Below, piece by piece: positions 8,752-18,600 of a DNA stretch of 64,000 nt. A program made the position numbers and the translations under genes. The notes under the pieces are model-generated. The model was not told where the DNA came from and searched no databases. It was given only the letters and a program-made list of their open reading frames with translations. The stretch comes from Kumtagia yinganensis (GTDB taxonomy: Bacteria; Pseudomonadota; Alphaproteobacteria; Rhizobiales; Rhizobiaceae): NCBI RefSeq assembly GCF_040081985.1, contig NZ_JBEBMH010000003.1, positions 124,001 to 188,000 of the forward strand, read 5' to 3'. Positions within the stretch are counted from its first letter, which is position 1. Each line of letters begins with the position of its first letter.

Positions 8752-11700
8752 TCAGAACCGCATTTTCAGGGAGCCGGTGAAGACGCGGCCCCAGCCCGGC
8801 GTATACGGAGCGACCTCGAAGTCTTCGTCGAAAAGATTGTATGCCGCGAGCTCCAGTTCGAAGCGCTTGTCGAATGGCTCCCAGGTCAGGAATGCATCGG
8901 CGGTCCAGTAACCGTCCATCATCCTGTTAAAGGGTACTGTTGCACTTTCACCCCACCGTTCTCCCACATATGTTCCCGCAACGGTCACCTTCAGGTTCGA
9001 TGTACTTACCCAGGTAAGACCAATTCGTGCAGTCCTGTATGGTACATACGGCAGCGGGCCGCCAAAACTGGCTGATGAGGAATCCAGATTCTCCGAATCG
9101 AGATATGCAAGACTGGCGAAAGCACCGAAGCCATGCGTGAGCCACAAATTTACGGTGGCGCTCAGACGATCGATACGGCCTTCGCTAAGAGATATCTGGT
9201 TGAGAGACAAGGGCACGGGAATTGCCAGCGTGTCCAAGTCCTGGTGCTGGTAGTCGACCGATGTAAAGATATACGGGCTCCATTCCGCATCCCAACGAGC
9301 CCCAAACGTTTGGGAGGTGCCGCCAACGTCGAGCGGCGCCTGGTTGGGTTGCAATCCGAGCACGCCGATCGGGGCGAGCGTCGCGCCGTTGATCGCGCTG
9401 CTCTCCTTCATATACATGGCACGCAGCCAGTGCCCTTCAAATGGTGACCAGGCCAAGCCGACCCTAGGCTCGGGAGTAAATTCGTCGAGCGAACCCCCAT
9501 CGAGATAGGTTGCGAACATACCGGCTTCCGCCTGCAATACGGGTGTGATCTCGTAGATCACGTCGGCGTAGACTCGGCCTGCCGCCAAGTCGAAGTTAGT
9601 TTCCTGCGTTATGTCTTCCAACGGCAAGGTGGGCGTCAAAATCCTGGTGCGAACTGATCGATCCTGATCAAACGTGCCAGCTTCGAGGCCATACCGCAGA
9701 GTAAATTCGTCGATGCCCAAGCTATGATTTATGGAACCGATAATGGATATTGATTTTGATTCTATCGTTTGGTCAACAGCAGCAAAGTCCACTGGATTTC
9801 CAGATTGATCCACTTCAATTGCAAGATTTTCTTGAAAGCTGTTACGATTGAAGCCTGACGCTAACACTCCGGTGCTGACTACATTTCGGTATCCAAATGA
9901 ATGACTCCACGCGACTCCAAAGTTCCCGTTTCGATCCTCGACAGAATTGGAATACAAGTCGCCGACAAAATCACTGATCTGGCTAAACCCGTTGCTTAAA
10001 TTGTTTGTAGAATCATCAAACGCGCCGAACGCGACGATGTTGTCATTCGGAGTCGGGCTGGCCGCAAGATAACCGAAGCCGGTAAGCCCATCGTCGGCAA
10101 GATCGAAGGAGGTATTGTCGAATGATACGCCCGGGCTCGCGCCACTTCGGCTCTCATTCGTATCCGTCTTGGATAATTGCCCATAGACGCTGATCGGAAA
10201 CGGGTAGGTCGCGTATCCCCTGATCTCGCCCTCAGCATTCCAGCCGCTCCCGTCGCCCGCTACACCTCCGCCGCCGAGCGTTGCCTCGAAGAACGGGCGG
10301 TGGATTAGATTGGCGCCACGAGTCCTGCTGGCGAGCATGCGTGGGTCAAGCAGGAGAGCCTGTGTGAATGAACCAAGCACGGAATCGTTCGGTGTCGGCT
10401 CCGGGACTGGATCCTTTCCGTAATCACCTTGAACCGCGAAAGGATTTGGGCTGCCAGCAACCGCCTGGTCAACCAGCGCACTGGCCGAAAACGGATCGAA
10501 AACCACATCGCCATAATACCTGCCCCAGGCATTGAGGCCCTGAAGACGATAGGCATCATTCAGTGTCGAGCCCTGATCGCGGCTGGCGCTGAGGGCAGCA
10601 TAGTCGCCGCCGCGCGCCCGCGCTCGCTTCAGCGCTTCCTGCGCAGCGCGAATGGCGCGGTCGGAATCATATTCGTTCGCCGCGATCGCAACCTCGGCGG
10701 ATGCCGTGACCGGGTCGTTTGGATCGAGCCGATTGGCGTTTTCCAGCGCCTGTTCGGCAGGTTCCTTGTCGCCCTTTTCGTAATAGGCGGCGGCAAGCAG
10801 CAGGAGCACCTGGGCGTAGGTCGGATTGGCGGTCGAGGCGGCAAGCAGGTCCTGTACGGCCTTATCCATCTCGTTCGTCTCGATATAGTAGCGCCCGCGC
10901 GCCACCAGCCCGATGTCGAAGGACGGGTCTTCCGCCATCGCGGTGTCGATCTCGGCCTTCGCCTCGGCAACGCGGCCCTGGTCGAGATAAAGCAGCGCCA
11001 GATTGGCGCGGGCAAGCGGGTCCTGCGGGTCGAGTTCCACACCTTTCAGGAAAGCCGCCTCGGCCTCGCGGTTGGCGTCGCGGGCGCTCAGCACCAGCCC
11101 GAGCAGGTTCCAGGCCGAGGTCGAGCCGGGCATGAGTTCGGAGGCGCGGGTGGCGTCGGCGAGCGCGCCTTCGAGGTCGCTTTGGACTACGACGCGGTAG
11201 CGGGCGCGGGCTTCCAGCGCGGTCGGATCGTCCGGATCGAGCGCCAGCGCACGCTGGATCGCTTCCTCGGTCTGCGGGCGGTCGTCGACCAGAATGGCGA
11301 GTTGGGCGCGGACCGCCGGCAAGGTCGGGTCGTTGGGATAGCGCTGTTCGGCGCGGCGCACGATTTCTATAGCCGCCGGAATGTCCTGCAGAAAACCCGC
11401 CGTCCAGGCGGCGGCGATGGCGCCGGCCGGGCCGCTGGCCTCGCCGCTCGGCGGCTGCTCAATGCGGTTCGGATTGACCAGCGCGCGCGAGAAATAACCG
11501 CCATATTCCGCCATTGCCCGCCGGCTGCCGGACAGTTTTGGCGCGGCGCGGGAGAACAGCGGGATCGCGTCGGCGTAGCGTTTTTCGGAAGCCGCGATCA
11601 TGGCGTCGACAAGGTCGAGGCGGGCGCGCTGGGCGGGAGCGAGGCGGAAGGCGCGTGCCTGGTCGGCGGCCTTCTTCGCGGCGGCGCGGCCGTCATAGGA

Positions 11701-12444
11701 CAGCGCCACCTCGGCCAGCGTCAGCCATTGCTCGCCCGTGCGGGCCGCCTCGGGGATTTCGGCGATCTTCGCCCGCTCCTCCCGCATCTCGCGGCTGGAG
11801 AGCGGCGATGCAGGGAGGATCAAAAAACTGTCGCGAAGCGAGAGATAAAAGAGCATCTGCTCGCGGTCGTCCGGCGCGACGATCACCGTCTTGGTCGGCG
11901 CCTGGCCGATGCGGGCAGAAGCCGCCTCGCCCGGCACGACCGTGACCGAGCCAAGCGCGTTCGACAGTTCGACCTTGCCTTCCAGCACGGTGAGCGACGT
12001 GCGGTCGCCGACGACCGTCATCGTCCAGTCGGTGCCGCGAATAGCGGCCGCCGCCGCCGGCGTCTCGATGACGAGACCCTCGCCGCCACGCTCGGCGCGC
12101 GCCCATATGCTGCCGCTCTCCAGACTGAACAGCGAATCGGCGCCGGGGTTGATCTCCTTCACCACGAGCGTGGTGTTGCGTCCGAGCCGGACCTGGGTGT
12201 TGTCGGAAAACAGCACGGCGAGGCTGCCCAGTGCGTTGGTGCGCAGCTCGTCGCCGGCCAAGAGATCCTGGTGTATGTCGACGCCGCGCCAGTTGCTGAC
12301 GTCGATGAAACGCACTTCCTCGCCGGTCTTGCGGGCGATCACCGAGCCCGCGGCAGGCGCGTTGCGCGGAACGGGGTCGGCGGTCGCGATGCTGGCGCAG
12401 CCAAGCATCAACCCTGCCGCCAGTGCCCCCACGAACTTGCGCAT
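8752..12444 (-). CDS. FecR-TPR-beta-barrel envelope protein
   Basis: 1230 residues from the ATG at 12444, which opens a signal peptide (MRKFVGALAAGLMLG, cleaved near TADP). A FecR domain follows (about 30-200: LFSDNTQVRLGRNTTLVVKE, then AAIRGTDWTMTV). Next come TPR units (about 265-640) with repeated LDPQDPLARANLALLYLDQG-like helices. The C-terminal half has alternating aromatic/polar strands and ends in phenylalanine (KMRF), typical of an outer-membrane barrel. The central part (about 9050-10550) is richer in A+T than the flanks. It has its own promoter (12475-12504) and is coupled to the CHASE2 cyclase gene. Role inferred: an outer-membrane receptor or assembly whose periplasmic FecR/TPR part signals to the cyclase. 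The first 20 residues of the longer frame are not used. Confidence 0.85.
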   Translation of the reverse strand: MRKFVGALAAGLMLGCASIATADPVPRNAPAAGSVIARKTGEEVRFIDVSNWRGVDIHQDLLAGDELRTNALGSLAVLFSDNTQVRLGRNTTLVVKEINPGADSLFSLESGSIWARAERGGEGLVIETPAAAAAIRGTDWTMTVVGDRTSLTVLEGKVELSNALGSVTVVPGEAASARIGQAPTKTVIVAPDDREQMLFYLSLRDSFLILPASPLSSREMREERAKIAEIPEAARTGEQWLTLAEVALSYDGRAAAKKAADQARAFRLAPAQRARLDLVDAMIAASEKRYADAIPLFSRAAPKLSGSRRAMAEYGGYFSRALVNPNRIEQPPSGEASGPAGAIAAAWTAGFLQDIPAAIEIVRRAEQRYPNDPTLPAVRAQLAILVDDRPQTEEAIQRALALDPDDPTALEARARYRVVVQSDLEGALADATRASELMPGSTSAWNLLGLVLSARDANREAEAAFLKGVELDPQDPLARANLALLYLDQGRVAEAKAEIDTAMAEDPSFDIGLVARGRYYIETNEMDKAVQDLLAASTANPTYAQVLLLLAAAYYEKGDKEPAEQALENANRLDPNDPVTASAEVAIAANEYDSDRAIRAAQEALKRARARGGDYAALSASRDQGSTLNDAYRLQGLNAWGRYYGDVVFDPFSASALVDQAVAGSPNPFAVQGDYGKDPVPEPTPNDSVLGSFTQALLLDPRMLASRTRGANLIHRPFFEATLGGGGVAGDGSGWNAEGEIRGYATYPFPISVYGQLSKTDTNESRSGASPGVSFDNTSFDLADDGLTGFGYLAASPTPNDNIVAFGAFDDSTNNLSNGFSQISDFVGDLYSNSVEDRNGNFGVAWSHSFGYRNVVSTGVLASGFNRNSFQENLAIEVDQSGNPVDFAAVDQTIESKSISIIGSINHSLGIDEFTLRYGLEAGTFDQDRSVRTRILTPTLPLEDITQETNFDLAAGRVYADVIYEITPVLQAEAGMFATYLDGGSLDEFTPEPRVGLAWSPFEGHWLRAMYMKESSAINGATLAPIGVLGLQPNQAPLDVGGTSQTFGARWDAEWSPYIFTSVDYQHQDLDTLAIPVPLSLNQISLSEGRIDRLSATVNLWLTHGFGAFASLAYLDSENLDSSSASFGGPLPYVPYRTARIGLTWVSTSNLKVTVAGTYVGERWGESATVPFNRMMDGYWTADAFLTWEPFDKRFELELAAYNLFDEDFEVAPYTPGWGRVFTGSLKMRF

Positions 12445-12474
12445 GATACCGTTATCGCGCCCCAATCCCCGAGC

Positions 12475-12504
12475 GTTATGGTGAGAAAGGCAAAGCGGTG
12501 TCAA
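12475..12504 (-). promoter_or_regulatory. Sigma70-type promoter of the fecR-cyclase operon
   Basis: On the minus strand TTGACA (12499-12504) is separated by 18 bases from CATAAC (12475-12480); transcription would start near 12468, about 24 bases before the ATG at 12444. The -35 is perfect and the -10 matches 4 of 6. This suggests that the FecR-cyclase pair can be expressed independently of the adhesin gene upstream. Confidence 0.55.
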
Positions 12505-12631
12505 GCTTGCGAGCGTCGGTTTGACGCAGAACGGGCCGTATCAACGGCCTCTACCGACTTTTGGGAGGAAGCTGACGGTGGGTCATGCCGGGCTGACGGG
12601 ATGGTCGATTCGAACTGCCGGGAAGCGGTTG

Positions 12632-12660
12632 GCCGGGCGAACCTCGCGGGAACGCCCGGC
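12632..12660 (-). terminator. Possible stem after the giant adhesin gene
   Basis: GCCGGGCG (12632-12639) and CGCCCGGC (12653-12660) form a perfect 8-base stem just past the stop of the adhesin gene. No T-run follows on the minus strand, so this is at best a weak or factor-dependent terminator. Confidence 0.35.
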
Positions 12661-12671
12661 GTTGACCGGCT

Positions 12672-15600
12672 TCAGACCACGACGAAATCGTTCGCCGACA
12701 GCGAAGGCAATCCGGTCAGCGTCGCGAAGTGGACACCCGCGCCCGCACCATTGGCATCGGCGTCATAATAGAGATTGCCGGTAACGGTGTCGTAGATGAT
12801 GTGGTCGTTGGTGTCCTGCGCCGTGCCGGTGGCATTCGCCCGGAAATAGCCGGACAAAAGCGGCCCGGTAACCGCCAAAGCCGCGAACACCGATTTATGC
12901 AGCTCCATGCGGTCGCCGGCCGGGTTGAAGTCGGCGATGGTGTCGACATTGCCGGCGCCGAGCGCGGTGGAGAATACGAACATGTCGTTGCCGCCGAGGC
13001 CGCGCAGCGTGTCGGCGCCGCCCTTGCCGTCGAGCCGGTTGGCGCCGGCGTTGCCGACGATCTCCTGACCGAATTCGTTGCCGGTCAGGTCGATGCCGGA
13101 GGTACCGGCCGAACCGTTGGTGGTGAACAGCTCGATCTCTACGCCCTTGCTGAGCGTGTAGTCGACCGCCGCCATGACCCGGTCGGTTCCCTGAAGCGCG
13201 CCGTCGACGATAACGTCGCCAGCGTTGAACACGCGGTAGGTGTCGTTGCCGCCGAAGCCGCGCAATATGTCGGCCCCGCCGACACCGCCGCCATGCAGCA
13301 CGTTGTCTCCGGCATTGCAGGTAATGACCTGGGAGAACGTGTTGCCGGTCAGGTCGATGGCCGTCGTGCCGCTGACGGATGTCGTCTGCAGATGTTCGAC
13401 TTCTGAACCTGCCGTGAGCTTGTAGCTGACGCCGGCGGCGACCCGGTCAATGCCCTCGCCGACATTCTCGACGACCACATCGCCGGCATTGTAGACATAG
13501 TAGGTGTCGTTGCCGAGCAGGCCCTCCAGCCTGTCCGCCAAGCCTTTGCCCCCGTCGTTCAAGATGTTGTCGCCATAATTGCCGGTGATCGTCTGGGCGA
13601 GCCGGTTACCGGTCAGGTCGATCGCATAGGTGGCGGTGCGCGAGGTGGTGTTCAGCACCTCGATCTCGGCGTCCGGCGTCAGCACGTAGCTGAGCGAGGC
13701 CGTCACGCGGTCGAACCCCTCGCCGGCATTCTCCATGATGTAGTCGCCGGCGCTGCGGGCGTAATAGATGTCGTCGCCAGCCAGACCCTTGAGGATATCG
13801 GCCTCGCCCTTGCCGCCGTCGAGAAAATTGTTGCCGGCGTTTCCGGTGATGACCTGGGCAAGCTCATTTCCGGTCAGGTTTATCGCGGTCATAGCCGTCG
13901 CGGATGTGGTGTTCAGATATTCGACATGAACGCCCGCTCCCAGCGTATAGCTGACGCCGGCGGTAACCCTGTCGGCATCCCCTTCGTTCTTGCCTTCGAC
14001 GATGACGTCGGCGGCATTGTAGACGGCATAGGTGTCGTTCCCGCCGCGCCCGATCATTATGTCCGGCGACGAGCCGAGGCCCGGCCCGGCCGTGCCGCCG
14101 TCATTGATGAAATTGTCGCCGTCATTGCCGATGATCGTCTGCGACAGGGCGTTGCCCTGAAGATTGATGGCGGTCGTTCCTTTCGAGTTGGTCGTGTTCA
14201 GGAACTCGATGTCGGCGCCGGCGGCAAGCGCATAGCTGGTGTTGACGGCAACGCGGTCGGCCGTGCCCTCCCCTGCAACCTCAATGACCACGTCACCGGC
14301 GTTGTTGACGTAGTAGGTGTCGTTGCCGGCCTTGCCTTCCATGGTGTCGGCGCCGAAGCCGCCATTGAGCGCATTGTCCGAGGCGTTGCCGATCAGCACG
14401 TCACCGTCGCTGTCCACCCCGGCGATGGTCACGGTGACCGTGGCGGTGTAACCGCCAAGCAGGGTGTAGGTGAAGCTGTCGGTCGCAGTCAGATTGGTGG
14501 CGCCGGAAAGGGCGCCCGGCAGATTGTTGAAGGCGCCGTTCGGATCGTAGTCGAAGGTGCCATCCGTATTGACGGTGAGCAACGCGCCGGATGGCAGCGT
14601 TATCTGCGTGCCGACATTGCCGGCGCTGCCGTTCACCTCGGCGATGACGAAGTCCGGACCGCTGTCGAGGCCGTCGCCATTGTCGTCGAAGAGGTTCTTG
14701 CCGAGCCCGAGCGTGCGATTTTCCCAAATGGTGAAGGCATCGTCCTGCGCGCCGGTGGCGGTGATGCCGATCAGGATCGGAGCGGAGGAGCCTTCGCCAT
14801 TGTCCTTGCCGTCATCGACCGTCATGCCGACGATGCGCAGCGGCAGATAGCTGGCGGGATCGGCCACCGATCCGTCCGGATCGTCACCGGAGGTGAAGGT
14901 GACGGTGCGCAGAACCTTTTGGTAGTTGGCCAGCGTGTCGTTGCCCGTCAGCGTGAGCGTGAAGGTGTTCGGATCGTAGACAGCGGTGATCGCGGTGCCG
15001 GTCGTGTCGGCGGCAAGGACGTCGCCGGGCAGGCCGCCTGGACCGGTCGAATCATCGAGATAGATGGTCGCGCCGACCGCCGTTCCGCCGTCGGGATCGA
15101 CATCCTCGAGCTCCAGCTTCGGTGCGAGCACCAGCGTGTCGCCTTCGGTAAACTCGAGGAACCGCGGATAAAGCGACTCAAACTCCGTATCCATCTGGCC
15201 GATGGCGATGTCAGAGGGGACACCAAAGGTTGGGATCGGCGTGAGATCAGGAGCGAACGTGCCGTCGCCCTTGCCGAGCAGCACATGGATTTCCTCGCTG
15301 CCGGTGCTCAGCGCGACGATATCGAGATTGCCATCGTCGTTCATGTCGGCGAGTTTTAGGCTCGACGGTCCCGCCCCCACCGCATAGCTGACTGCAGGGG
15401 CAAACAAACCACCGCCGGCATTCAAGACCACATTTGCCGTGTTGAGCACGGAATCGACGGTGACGATGTCAAGCTTGCCGTCCCCGTTGACGTCACCCAA
15501 CTGCACATCCTTCACGGACATGCCGACGCCAGCAGACACCATTGTGGTGGTGAACCCGCCGGCCCCGTTGTTGGTCATCAAGCCGATAAAACCCGGGCCC

Positions 15601-18600
15601 AAGTCAGCAACCACGATGTCGGCGCCGTTGATCCCGTCCATGTCGCCCACGGCGATCTGTCCTGGTACCGGGACGCCGGCAGGAGTGGGAGGCATGAAAG
15701 CGAACCCGCCCATGCCATTGCCGGTTCCGATCAACACTCCTCCGGCAACGGTCGCGGCGATGTCGAGCTTGCCGTCTGCATTGAAGTCGCCGGTCGCGAG
15801 TTCAGTCAGGCCGAAGCCGAAAGTCGTCGGCACCAACGTGGTCGTGAACGAGCCGTCGCCAGCGCCGACGAGCAATTCGGCCACAATGCCGTTGGTGCCG
15901 CCTACGAACAGGTCGATATTGCCATCGCCGTTGAAATCGCCGCTGACCATCGACACCGGCACCGGCATGACCGCGACCGGCGTCGTCGGGGTGAGGCAGC
16001 CGCAGCCGTCGTTCTCCAGAATGGTCACGGCGGAGAGCGTCGGGCTCATCACCGCCACGTCGAGATCGCCGTCATTGTCGAAGTCGGCCAGCAAAACCTT
16101 GGTCGGAGAAACGCCGCCGTCCTCCGAGGAGCCGCCCGCCGTGTCGCCCTCGCCGTCGCCGCTGATCACGTCGACCGTGCCATCCGCCGGAATCGTCACG
16201 ACATAGTCAAGTCCGGGGGACAGCCGGATGATCGGGGCGTCGTTGACCGCCTCTACTTCGACTGAAGCCTGCGCGGTGCCGTTCGAATAGGCGGAGGTGC
16301 CGCCATTGACCGACGTATCGGCGTATTGTTGCGTCGTGTCGTTCGAGGCTGTGCCGGTGGTCTGATCCCAGGCGCGGAAGTTGACGGTCGCCGTCTCGCC
16401 GTCTAGGCCGTCGGGCATATAGCTGACGAGAGTGTCGGGCGAGAGCAGCAGCGCATGTCCGTCGGACACCGAACCGAAGCTGAGCCAGGTGAAGCCGCCG
16501 TCGGTCGAATATTCCCATTCGCCGTTGCCGGTCAGGCCAGTTACCGCGATGCCGACATCGTCACCGTCGAGATCGCCGAGGGTGGTGCCCGCAAGCAGAT
16601 CGGCGACCGTCACTTCGGTGTTCGGATTGTCCTCGTCCGTCGACGGCAGTTCGACCGGCCCGCCCGACAGCGTTGGTGCGTCGTTCAGCGCCGAGATCGA
16701 AACGGTTGCACCGAGGGAGACTGAGGCCGTATCGACGCCGCCACCGTCCGTGCCGCCATTGTCGCGGATGCCGGTGAGCGTAACGACGCGATCGCTGGTG
16801 TCGGGATTTTCGCTGGAATTCGTATAGGTGAGCCCGTCGATCAATGTCTGGGCGTCGGCAACTGAGACACCGCCCGGCATGGAAAGCGTGACGGTCGCCA
16901 CGCCGGCGACGACGGCAACGCTGTAACCTGTGCCATTGGCTGAGGTCGTTCCTGTCGTCCCATCGGTCAGCACCACATTGGTGCCGTCGACGCCAAGAAT
17001 CTCGCCGACGCCGTCGGCAAGGTTCGCGACCGTCAGCGTGACCTGATTGATCTCCTGCCCGGCCTCGCCGGTGTCGATCGAGACAGCCGAGAACAGGTCG
17101 ACCGCCGGTCCGTTTTCGGTGAAGGTCGGCGTTTCGGCGGCGGCGCTGAGCGAAGGCGCGTCGTTGACCGCCGCAACCGACACCGGAACAAGCACCGCAG
17201 TCGACGTGGCGGTGTCAGGTGAGCCAGCGCCGGCGATCTCCTCGCTGGTGGCCGTCACGGAAAGGGTGAAATCGCCGTTGTAGTTGGCGGCCGGCGATAG
17301 GACGATCTGTTCCTTTCCTTCCGCCAGGGCGTCGAGAAAGGCGATCTCGGCGGCCGTGGATCGGTCGATTACCCAGGCGCTCGTCGGATCACCGCTGTCG
17401 GCGCGTTCCCCGACCGTAAGGGTGAAGTCGGCCGGAAGGCCATCAACTGTCACCTGCGAAAGGATCTCCGAGCCGTCGGCGTCGGCCAGCGCGACGCTCG
17501 TGGGCAAGGTGATCGCCTGGTCCTCCAGTGCCACGACCGATGCTTCGCCGGCATCATAGACGCGGTAGGCGATGTCGTTGCGGGTACCGGTGTTGGCGAA
17601 GTCGACCCAACTGACGACAAAATTGCCGTCGGCGAGCACGGTCACCGTGGCCTGTCCTTCATTGTTGGGATCGGCTGTTTCCGTGACCGCGATCGGGCCG
17701 CCATTCGGAGTGCCGTCAACGCTGAAAACCTGAGCGAAAACATCGCGGGCCGAAGTACCGCCATTGCCGACCCATGTGACGACAAAGCGGCCGTCCGGCA
17801 ATGTCGCCACGCTGGAGGTGAAATCGATCGGAACGCCCGTTGCGACGTCAAAACTCGTCTGCAAGACGCCGGTGCCGTCATACACCGCACCATGTATGTC
17901 GTCTCCGGCAGTCCAGGTCGCGACGAAGCCGCCGGTCGCGGCCGGCGCCAGGCTCACATCCTCACCCAAGATGGAAATCGTGACGGGCGCTGCCGCGACG
18001 CCGGCCGCGTCGACCACGCGCGCCACGATGGCTCCGCCCTCCTCCCATGAAACCACATAGCCGCCGCCGTCCAGCGCGGCCACCGCGTTCGGCGGCGGCT
18101 GCAGTGAAACGCCGTAGTCGCCGTTGCCGGTGAGTTGGACCGGGCTGGCATCGATGGCGACGCCGCTGTCTGTGAAGCGTTGTGCATGGATGATGGTTTC
18201 GGTGGCGGTCTGCTCTTGCCATGTCGCGACGAAACCGCCGCCATCCAGCGCCGTGACCGTGGGCTGGAATTCGGCACCTGCCGTCACCGCCAGATCGATC
18301 GTCGCGACCGGGACCGTGCTTCCAGCTGCGTAGACGGCGGCCTTGACATTAGGCTGGCCGAACAGATCGTCGGTCCACGCCACGACGAATGCGTCGCCGG
18401 GGAGCGCCGCGACGGATGGTTGCGATTCCGCTCCGCCCGTACCCGGCGTGACATCGAAGACGCCGCCATTGGCCGTTCCGTCGGCATTGAAGAGCTGCGC
18501 CTGGATGTTGGCGTTGACAGATGCCTGCGTCCAGACCTGGACGAAACCGCCGCCCGACAGGCCGGCTGAGGCCGGACTGTCTTCATAGGCATTGGTGCCG

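Noticed and set aside
10429..12768. 779-codon plus-strand frame
   Set aside because: Antisense to the FecR-TPR gene, whose signal peptide, promoter and domains are clear; the plus frame shows no motif.
12672..14400. Regular repeats that could be mistaken for a CRISPR or satellite array
   Set aside because: Repeat length of roughly 260-290 bases, diverged and in frame; they encode the calcium-binding repeats of the adhesin.
13926..15359. 477-codon plus-strand frame and other long frames within 12.7-19.5 kb
   Set aside because: They are shadows of the repeats in the giant adhesin gene, which explains their repetitive look.
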